Positions 32,168-37,038 of a stretch of DNA of 37,038 nt are shown here, piece after piece. The stretch spans positions 1 to 37,038 of the forward strand of contig CALWLA010000022.1 of NCBI GenBank assembly GCA_944381405.1. Direction: 5' to 3'. The first letter of the stretch is position 1; every line of letters begins with the position of its first letter. The stretch comes from an uncultured Lachnospiraceae bacterium (GTDB taxonomy: Bacteria; Bacillota; Clostridia; Lachnospirales; Lachnospiraceae). The notes under the pieces are model-generated. The model saw only the letters and a list, made by a program, of their open reading frames with translations. It was not told the origin of the DNA and did not search any database. The translations under genes were made by a program, and so were the position numbers.

Positions 32168-32971
32168 ATGACAGCAGTATTGACAGCGGCCGGAGTGGTC
32201 GGCGTTACAGGACTTCTGATCGGCATCCTGCTGGTGATCGCCGGTGAAAAGTTCAAGGTGGAAGTGGATGAAAAACAGGAGGCGGTGCGGGGACTGCTTC
32301 CGGGCGCAAACTGCGGCGGCTGCGGCTTTGCAGGCTGCGACGCCTGCGCCGAGGCCATCGCCCAGGGAAAAGCGCCGGTAAACGCCTGTCCGGTAGGCGG
32401 CGCTGATCTGGCAAAGCGGGTGGCCATCGCCATGGGCATGGACCCTTCCGCAGCGGATGTAAAGGAAATGACTGCCTTTGTCAAGTGCTCCGGCACCTGC
32501 GACAAGGCGGTAAAGAAATATGAGTATTACGGATTAAAGGACTGCAACGCCCTTTCCGTTGTGCCGGGCGCAGACGACAAGGGCTGCGAGTTCGGCTGCA
32601 TGGGCTACGGGGCCTGCGTCAAGGCCTGCAAGTTCGGGGCCATGCATCTGGAGGGGGGCATTGCCAGGGTAGACGAGAGCAAGTGTACCGGCTGCCAGGC
32701 CTGCACCAAGATCTGTCCCCAGCACCTGATCGTCATGATCCCCAAGGGGCAGCAGTACAAGGTAGCCTGCTCCAGCCACAAGCGAGGCAAGGACGTCAAG
32801 AGCGTCTGCGCCGCAGGCTGCATCGGCTGCACCCTCTGCACCAAGCAGTGCGCCTTCGATGCCATCCACATGGACAATAACGTGGCGGTGATCGATTACG
32901 ACAAGTGCACAGGCTGTGGAAAATGTGCGGAAAAATGTCCGGTGAAGGTGATTACCGGAATCACGGTATAA
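32168..32971 (+). CDS. rnfB: RnfB, multi-cluster ferredoxin-accepting subunit
   Basis: A 267-residue iron-sulfur protein and the last gene of the operon. An N-terminal helix (about residues 5-27) anchors it. It is followed by the four-Cys domain CGGCGFAGCDAC...CP (about residues 51-78). Ferredoxin-type motifs come next, among them CTGCQACTKICPQ, CIGCTLCTKQCAF and CTGCGKCAEKCPV, plus a CxxxCxxxxxCxxxC group near residue 140. It receives electrons from reduced ferredoxin. AAAGGAGG precedes the start. It ends at the left edge of the AT-rich region, with a terminator 20 bases downstream. Confidence 0.96.
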   Translation: MTAVLTAAGVVGVTGLLIGILLVIAGEKFKVEVDEKQEAVRGLLPGANCGGCGFAGCDACAEAIAQGKAPVNACPVGGADLAKRVAIAMGMDPSAADVKEMTAFVKCSGTCDKAVKKYEYYGLKDCNALSVVPGADDKGCEFGCMGYGACVKACKFGAMHLEGGIARVDESKCTGCQACTKICPQHLIVMIPKGQQYKVACSSHKRGKDVKSVCAAGCIGCTLCTKQCAFDAIHMDNNVAVIDYDKCTGCGKCAEKCPVKVITGITV

Positions 32972-32987
32972 AGATAACAAAATCAAG

Positions 32988-33021
32988 AAATGTGTCACTG
33001 AGAGATCAGCGGCACATTTTT
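32988..33021 (+). terminator. Terminator after rnfB, copy 1 of a 24-nt identical hairpin
   Basis: The core at 32992-33015 starts GTGTCACTGA and ends TCAGCGGCAC with a GAGA (GNRA) loop and one A-C mismatch. Flanking AAAT and ATTT lengthen the stem, then a T run follows. The same 24-base core recurs at 36907-36930 in the same orientation, at the other end of the AT-rich cassette. Confidence 0.85.
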
Positions 33022-33079
33022 TGTTGTTATGCTATTTTATCCCCATACATACTTAAGGAAACTATCTCCATCATCTTTG

Positions 33080-33117
33080 TTGAAATCTCCTTCATTCCGT
33101 TGTAAAATGAAGGAGAT
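33080..33117 (+). promoter_or_regulatory. fic promoter with overlapping 12-bp inverted repeat
   Basis: TTGAAA (33080-33085), 17-base spacer, TAAAAT (33103-33108). The arms ATCTCCTTCATT (33085-33096) and AATGAAGGAGAT (33106-33117) are perfect and cover the spacer and -10 box, so a protein bound here would block the promoter. A further half-site, ATGAAGGAGAT, is at 33127-33137, next to the ribosome site, and another (ATCTCCTTCATT) is at 34195-34206, behind fic. The 33021-33079 stretch shows nothing else I can name. Confidence 0.75.
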
Positions 33118-33141
33118 ATTTTCTGGATGAAGGAGATCCTT

Positions 33142-34188
33142 ATGAGAAAATTTGATTATGTTGCAGCTCCCAAAAAACTTCTGACCCCTGAAATTGTTCA
33201 GATGATGGGAAGTCTCCATGAACATAAGGGTAAGCAGGAACTATTTCTCGAAGCAAATATAGATGAATTGAAAACATTATTAGAAGTCGCCCTCATTCAG
33301 AGTACCGGCGCTTCCAACCGGATTGAAGGGATCTATACAAGCGATAAACGACTGGAAGAACTGGTTTATCAAAAGGCAGAGCCCCGTAATCGTTCCGAAC
33401 AGGAAATTGCCGGGTATCGGGAGGTGCTTGCTACAATCCATGAAAGCTATGAGTATATCCATTTGCGTCCTAATATCATTTTACAGCTTCATAGAGATTT
33501 GTATTCCTATTCTCAGGGAAATGCCGGCGGGACTTATAAAAATGCTGATAACGTAATTGCAGAAACAGATTCCCAGGGGAACCAAAAGGCAAGATTTATC
33601 CCTGTTCCTGCTTTTCAGACCCCTGAAGCTGTCGAAAATCTGTGTTCTAATTTCATAGACGCATGGAATGGCGATCAGATGGATAAGCTGATTCTCATTC
33701 CTATGTTTATCCTTGATTTTTTATGTATTCATCCTTTTAATGATGGCAATGGACGTATGAGCAGACTGCTCACTCTGCTGTTGTTCTATAAGGCTGGATA
33801 TATCGTTGGGAAGTATATAAGCATTGAAATGCTGATTGAAAAAACAAAAGAAACTTATTATGAAGCGCTGCAGGCAAGTTCTTCTGGGTGGCATGATTGT
33901 AACAACAGCTATGAGCCTTTTGTGAAATACTATCTGGGAATTATGCTGAAAGCCTATAATGAATTTGAAGATCGCGTAGAACATTTAAGGTATCGTAAAC
34001 TTTCCAAACCAGAGCGAATCAAAGCCGTGTTTGAAAAAAAGGTCGGTAAAGTTACAAAGAAAGAAATCATGGAATTATGCCCGGATATAAGCAAGGTCAC
34101 TGTGGAACGCACATTAACAGCCTTGGTAAAAAGTGGCTATATTGCGAAGGTTGGCGCAGGACCTTCTACGGGCTATGTCCGTATCTAA
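33142..34188 (+). CDS. Fic-domain protein with C-terminal winged helix, class II (N-terminal inhibitory helix)
   Basis: A 348-residue Fic enzyme, expected to transfer AMP to a protein target. ATG 33142 is chosen because AAGGAG lies 6 bases upstream; ATG 33127 would put this site inside the gene. The Fic motif HPFNDGNGRMSR is complete, with catalytic His197. The inhibitory motif S-x-x-x-E-G is at Ser58 to Gly63 (SNRIEG); Glu62 blocks ATP until relieved. The C-terminal region (about residues 280-348) reads as a winged helix ending GAGPSTGYVRI, which could bind DNA. No separate antitoxin is next to it. Codons are AT-rich, unlike the rnf genes. Confidence 0.92.
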   Translation: MRKFDYVAAPKKLLTPEIVQMMGSLHEHKGKQELFLEANIDELKTLLEVALIQSTGASNRIEGIYTSDKRLEELVYQKAEPRNRSEQEIAGYREVLATIHESYEYIHLRPNIILQLHRDLYSYSQGNAGGTYKNADNVIAETDSQGNQKARFIPVPAFQTPEAVENLCSNFIDAWNGDQMDKLILIPMFILDFLCIHPFNDGNGRMSRLLTLLLFYKAGYIVGKYISIEMLIEKTKETYYEALQASSSGWHDCNNSYEPFVKYYLGIMLKAYNEFEDRVEHLRYRKLSKPERIKAVFEKKVGKVTKKEIMELCPDISKVTVERTLTALVKSGYIAKVGAGPSTGYVRI

Positions 34189-34211
34189 AATATTATCTCC
34201 TTCATTTTCTC

Positions 34212-34263
34212 TTGACTTTTTTGCCCTCCGGCAGTAACATAGTCACGTTGTTTAGAATTCTAA
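34212..34263 (+). promoter_or_regulatory. marR promoter and operator palindrome, copy 1
   Basis: TTGACT (34212-34217), 17-base spacer, TAACAT (34235-34240). The perfect palindrome TTAGAATTCTAA (34252-34263) lies just behind the expected start of transcription, a good place for autorepression. A fic-type half-site ATCTCCTTCATT (34195-34206) ends five bases before the -35 box. Confidence 0.78.
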
Positions 34264-34281
34264 TTAGATGGATGGGACGCT

Positions 34282-34707
34282 ATGAAAGAAAAACAGCTGA
34301 TGGAGAAATATGACAAGCTGAATAGAAAAATGCACCGTTATTTTTCCAGTTATTTTGTAGGAACGACACTTACCAGTATTCAGGCTCTCGTCCTGCATTA
34401 CATTATTACCGAGTCCAAGACACGGAACGTATTCCCCAAGGATCTGGAAGAGTTTCTGGAGATCAAGCCGTCTTCTGTCACGAGTCTGATCAACAACCTG
34501 GAACGTAACGGTTATCTGCGCCGGGAAAGCCTGGCGGATGATGGGCGTTATAAAAAACTGGTTTTAACGGATAAGACAATAGAAATTCAGGACAAGATCA
34601 TAAATCGGATCGACGACTACATGAAAAGCATGTTCGTCGGAATATCGGATGAAGATTTGAAGGTGTTTGAAAAAGTCATTATGCAAATGACGATGAATAT
34701 CGGATAG
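34282..34707 (+). CDS. MarR-family transcriptional regulator
   Basis: A 141-residue winged-helix regulator. The recognition region is KDLEEFLEIKPSSVTSLINNLERNGYLRRES (about residues 53-83), and the wing DDGRYKKLVLTDKT follows; both are MarR hallmarks. The N- and C-terminal helices would form the dimer interface. It probably binds TTAGAATTCTAA, which occurs before this gene and twice before the MATE gene downstream, so it likely represses itself and the exporter, and a drug or metabolite would release it. The ribosome site (GGATGGGAC) is weak. There are no Cys residues, so oxidation sensing is unlikely. Confidence 0.9.
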   Translation: MKEKQLMEKYDKLNRKMHRYFSSYFVGTTLTSIQALVLHYIITESKTRNVFPKDLEEFLEIKPSSVTSLINNLERNGYLRRESLADDGRYKKLVLTDKTIEIQDKIINRIDDYMKSMFVGISDEDLKVFEKVIMQMTMNIG

Positions 34708-34728
34708 ATATTCATTTTACCCATATAG

Positions 34729-34740
34729 TTAGAATTCTAA
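34729..34740 (+). promoter_or_regulatory. MarR operator palindrome, copy 2
   Basis: TTAGAATTCTAA at 34729-34740, 22 bases behind marR. TATAGT at 34724-34729 overlaps its first base and could be the -10 box of an internal promoter for the exporter, although no good -35 is visible. Confidence 0.7.
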
Positions 34741-34757
34741 ACAGTTGGGGAGGAGGA

Positions 34758-34787
34758 ATGTTATACAAATTCTTAAAAAAACAATAG
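34758..34787 (+). CDS. Possible 9-residue leader peptide upstream of the MATE gene
   Basis: GGGGAGGAGG (34747-34756) is followed by ATG and a frame reading MLYKFLKKQ, then TAG. Spacing from the GGGGAGG part to ATG is 4 bases, somewhat short. The stop overlaps the left arm of a terminator-like hairpin (34784-34809). This is the layout of ribosome-controlled attenuators ahead of antibiotic resistance genes. It rests on sequence layout only. Confidence 0.4.
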   Translation: MLYKFLKKQ

Positions 34788-34809
34788 GATCTACAGGGTC
34801 TATTTTTTT
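34784..34809 (+). terminator. Possible attenuator hairpin before the MATE gene
   Basis: ATAG-ATC (34784-34791, one bulged G) pairs with GGT-CTAT (34797-34803) around a 5-base loop, and seven T follow (34803-34809). It lies between the marR operators and the MATE ribosome site, so it could stop transcription before the exporter gene. Confidence 0.45.
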
Positions 34810-34817
34810 GGAGAAAT

Positions 34818-34833
34818 ACTTAGAATTCTAAGT
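34818..34833 (+). promoter_or_regulatory. MarR operator palindrome, copy 3 (16 bp)
   Basis: ACTTAGAATTCTAAGT is a perfect 16-bp palindrome containing the same 12-base core, directly ahead of the AAAGGAGG ribosome site of the MATE gene. Confidence 0.75.
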
Positions 34834-34850
34834 TTAAAGGAGGATCTATT

Positions 34851-36227
34851 ATGACAAAAACACAAACGGCAGCTAATCCGCTTGGATATGAGCGAATCGG
34901 TAAATTGCTTACAACCTATGCAATACCAAGCATTATTTCGCTGATCATCAACTCTCTTTACAACATGGTCGATCAGATCTTTATCGGGCAGGGAGTGGGC
35001 TTCCTGGGAAATGGAGCGACGAATATTATTGCACCGATCTCCACAATCGCGATCGCCACTTTGTTCGGTGATGGACTTGCCGCTTTTTTTAGCCTGAACC
35101 TGGGACAGGGAAATGCAGATAAGGCAGCGAAAGGTGTAGGAACCACTGTGATCTCCTCCAGTGTTGTCAGTATTCTTTACGCTGTGTTTGCTTTCATCTT
35201 TTTGACTCCGCTGTGCCGTGTTTTCGGAGCAACCGATAATATCATGCCTTATGCGTTAGGCTATGGGCGCATCATCGTTATCGGATTTCCCTTTGCAATC
35301 GTTGCAACGGTTATCAATTCTGCTATCCGTACAGATGGAAGTCCCCGCTATGCCATGTTCTCCATGATGATAGGCGCGGTCCTGAATACGATCCTTGACC
35401 CGCTGTTCATTTTTGTATTCCATTGGGGCGTTGAAGGAGCGGCTCTTGCAACGATCCTTTCCCAGTTTGTGGGGTTGCTCTTTAACATCGCTTATCTGTT
35501 CAAATTCAAGACGATCCGCTTTGGAAAAGCTGACCTTGTCATGAACTGGTCTATGGTTGCAAGGATGGCAAGTCTTGGCTTTGCCAGCTGCTTCAACAAC
35601 CTGACATCTACCGTTGTGGCCTTTGTTTCCAACAACCTGCTTACCCAGTATGGGGCACTTTCCGAATATGGAGCCGATATTCCGCTGACCACCTTTGGAC
35701 TGTGCATGAAGGTGAGCATGATCGCATTTTCAGTCGGAATCGGCGTTGCGAGCGGCAGCCAGCCGATTATCGGATTCAACTATGGAGCGCAGAAATATGA
35801 TCGTGTAAAAAAGACCTTTTTATTGAGCGCAGGTATCTGCACAGTCATAACAGTCGTTTCATGGGTGATTTTCCAATGCTTCCCGCTACAGCTGATCCGT
35901 ATCTTTGGTACCGAGTCAGCCTTATATGAAAAATTCGCCGTACAATGCTTCCACATTTACCTGCTGTTGACCTTCCTGAACGGTTTGCAGATGTGTACGA
36001 GCGTGTTTTTTCAGGCGATTGGACAGCCGGTCAAGGCGGCAATTGCTTCTTTGTCGAAGCAGCTGATATTTTACATACCGGCTATGTTGATCCTGGCTCG
36101 TATCTTTGGATTGACGGGCATCCTCATGGCAGGTCCTACGGCGGATGCTTTGGCCTTTCTTCTCTGCGCAGCTTTATGCTTCAGGGAAATCAAGAAAATT
36201 GACCACATGATGCCCAAATGCCGGTAA
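34851..36227 (+). CDS. MATE-family efflux transporter, MepA-like
   Basis: A 458-residue membrane protein with about 12 hydrophobic segments. The N-terminus TYAIPSIISLIINSLYNMVDQIFIGQGVG is the MepA-type helix 1. GDGLAAFFSLNLGQGN and, in the second half, GSQPIIGFNYGAQKYDR are also typical. It likely exports cationic drugs or a metabolite by Na+ or H+ antiport. Its place behind a marR gene resembles mepR-mepA, where the regulator represses the pump until an inducer binds. AAAGGAGG precedes the ATG. The codon use is AT-rich. It overlaps the longest open frame of the next gene. Confidence 0.94.
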   Translation: MTKTQTAANPLGYERIGKLLTTYAIPSIISLIINSLYNMVDQIFIGQGVGFLGNGATNIIAPISTIAIATLFGDGLAAFFSLNLGQGNADKAAKGVGTTVISSSVVSILYAVFAFIFLTPLCRVFGATDNIMPYALGYGRIIVIGFPFAIVATVINSAIRTDGSPRYAMFSMMIGAVLNTILDPLFIFVFHWGVEGAALATILSQFVGLLFNIAYLFKFKTIRFGKADLVMNWSMVARMASLGFASCFNNLTSTVVAFVSNNLLTQYGALSEYGADIPLTTFGLCMKVSMIAFSVGIGVASGSQPIIGFNYGAQKYDRVKKTFLLSAGICTVITVVSWVIFQCFPLQLIRIFGTESALYEKFAVQCFHIYLLLTFLNGLQMCTSVFFQAIGQPVKAAIASLSKQLIFYIPAMLILARIFGLTGILMAGPTADALAFLLCAALCFREIKKIDHMMPKCR

Positions 36228-36271
36228 TCGGTACAGAAGAACGTATGAAACAGAGATCGGAGGTAGAAAAC

Positions 36272-36880
36272 GTGAAGAAAAGAATTATTACGATCAGCCG
36301 AGAATTCGGAAGTGGCGGCCATAGGATTGGAGAAATCGCAGCGGAAACGCTGGGGATCTCCTTTTATGATCAGAAGCTATTGGAAAAGATTGCGGAAGAG
36401 ACCGGGTTTACAAAAGATTTTATCGAGGAAACAGCGGAATACTCTACCGCTAAAAACAGCCTCTTGTTCAACCTTGTTATCAATCGCTCTTTGAATGATT
36501 GTACGGAACCAACTCCTGCTGATACGATTTATTTTGCCCAGGCTAAAATCATTAAAGAAATCGCTGAGAAAGAGGCTTGTGTGATCGTCGGACGCTGCAG
36601 CGATTATATCCTGCGTGACCGTAAAGACTGCCTGAATGTGTTTATCTATTCCGATGAAGAGGATCGTGCCCATAGGATCCTGGAACGATACGGAAAGACA
36701 GATAAACCGATTCAAAAAAGAATTGCAGACAAAGATGCCAGAAGGAAGATCTACTATTCCCATTATACTGACCGTCCCTGGGGTGTGCCGCAAAATTACG
36801 ATCTTTGTCTGAACAGCGGCTCCTTGGGTGAAGAAAGGTGCGTAAAAATGCTCGTCGATGTATTCAAATCATTTGAATAA
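36272..36880 (+). CDS. Cytidylate-kinase-like P-loop protein (PF13189 type)
   Basis: About 202 residues. The start is probably GTG 36272, because CGGAGG ends 8 bases before it and the family begins with the KRIITISREFGSGG strand and loop; the frame is open from ATG 36218 and ATG 36245, which are alternatives. The P-loop-like SREFGSGGHRIG, the segment CVIVGRCSDYILRDR (about residue 110) and a DARRKIYYSHYTDRPWG tail are visible. Members resemble CMP kinase, but the natural substrate is not established. The gene follows the MATE gene closely and ends before the second copy of the shared terminator. Confidence 0.85.
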   Translation: MKKRIITISREFGSGGHRIGEIAAETLGISFYDQKLLEKIAEETGFTKDFIEETAEYSTAKNSLLFNLVINRSLNDCTEPTPADTIYFAQAKIIKEIAEKEACVIVGRCSDYILRDRKDCLNVFIYSDEEDRAHRILERYGKTDKPIQKRIADKDARRKIYYSHYTDRPWGVPQNYDLCLNSGSLGEERCVKMLVDVFKSFE

Positions 36881-36902
36881 TGAAGAAGTAGACGAAAGGA
36901 TG

Positions 36903-36937
36903 AAAAGTGTCACTGAGAGATCAGCGGCACTTTTTTT
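36903..36937 (+). terminator. Terminator after the kinase-like gene, copy 2 of the 24-nt identical hairpin
   Basis: The core at 36907-36930 is identical to 32992-33015. Here the flanks are AAAA and TTTT instead of AAAT and ATTT, so the stem is kept by paired changes. A T run ends at 36937. Confidence 0.85.
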
Positions 36938-36943
36938 GAGGAG

Positions 36944-37038
36944 ATGTTTCAATATCCTAAGATAATGCTCATGTACGGTAAGGAAGCAAGCAACCGAAAA
37001 CAAGAGATAGACCGCCAGCACTACACTATTCCGAACCA
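36944..37038 (+). CDS. Possible start of an unidentified gene running off the window
   Basis: An open frame from ATG 36944 (alternatives 36965 and 36971) reaches the right edge without a stop and has a hydrophilic, basic composition (KEASNRKQEIDRQH). GAGGAG touches the first ATG, so the ribosome spacing is poor. It is too short to identify. The base composition is like the AT-rich cassette. Confidence 0.3.
   Translation, partial: MFQYPKIMLMYGKEASNRKQEIDRQHYTIPN

Noticed and set aside
13606-36227. The two MATE genes as a recent duplication
   Set aside because: Sequences and codon use differ throughout, and each has a different N-terminal motif type.
36218-36271. Upstream start of the kinase-like gene at ATG 36218
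   Set aside because: It overlaps the MATE gene and has no ribosome site, while GTG 36272 has CGGAGG at 8 bases and matches the family N-terminus.

Overview
The window looks like the chromosome of an anaerobic, low-oxygen-lifestyle Firmicute, most likely a Lachnospiraceae-type Clostridium relative. The evidence is a complete Rnf complex in the clostridial order rnfCDGEAB, an NfnAB transhydrogenase, AddAB instead of RecBCD, strong AGGAGG-type ribosome binding sites, and many TAATG or ATGA gene junctions. Positions 1 to about 32970 are GC-rich with G/C-ending codons. From about 32970 to the right edge the DNA is visibly AT-richer with different codon use, which suggests acquired DNA.

Layout. 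1-3082: the end of a zinc-type alcohol dehydrogenase, a membrane GT2 glycosyltransferase and a sugar-type methyltransferase, probably the tail of a surface-glycan cluster. 3085-10198: addB-addA, the recombination and repair helicase-nuclease. 10378-12656: nfnA-nfnB. 12802-14982: prolyl-tRNA editing protein, orphan HicB-like protein, MATE exporter. 15101-15739: a phosphoribosyltransferase-like protein with a degenerate PRPP loop. 15875-21557: a five-gene peptide/nickel-type ABC importer, running with overlaps or short gaps into ung, uppP, mnmA and an amidase (to 25293). A bidirectional terminator then separates this from a minus-strand pair, aspartate aminotransferase and maf (25432-27290). 27472-32971: the rnf operon, preceded by an unusual leader of five exact 52-bp tandem units. 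33142-36880: fic, marR, a second MATE exporter and a cytidylate-kinase-like gene.

How the genes work together. Rnf couples ferredoxin oxidation to NAD+ reduction and ion pumping. Nfn uses NADH plus reduced ferredoxin to make NADPH. Together they are the redox hub of a fermentative or acetogenic anaerobe. UppP recycles the undecaprenyl carrier used by wall and glycan synthesis and sits beside a wall amidase.

The most unusual points are these. (1) The rnf leader array has a strict 52-bp period, two potential hairpins per unit, and units that become more alike towards the gene. (2) An identical 24-nt terminator hairpin lies at both ends of the AT-rich cassette, with compensating flanking bases. 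(3) The cassette carries dense regulatory DNA: a 12-bp inverted repeat over the fic promoter with further half-sites, and three perfect TTAGAATTCTAA palindromes around marR and its exporter. (4) A possible 9-codon leader peptide plus attenuator lies ahead of that exporter. No tRNA, rRNA, CRISPR array or intact insertion sequence was seen.
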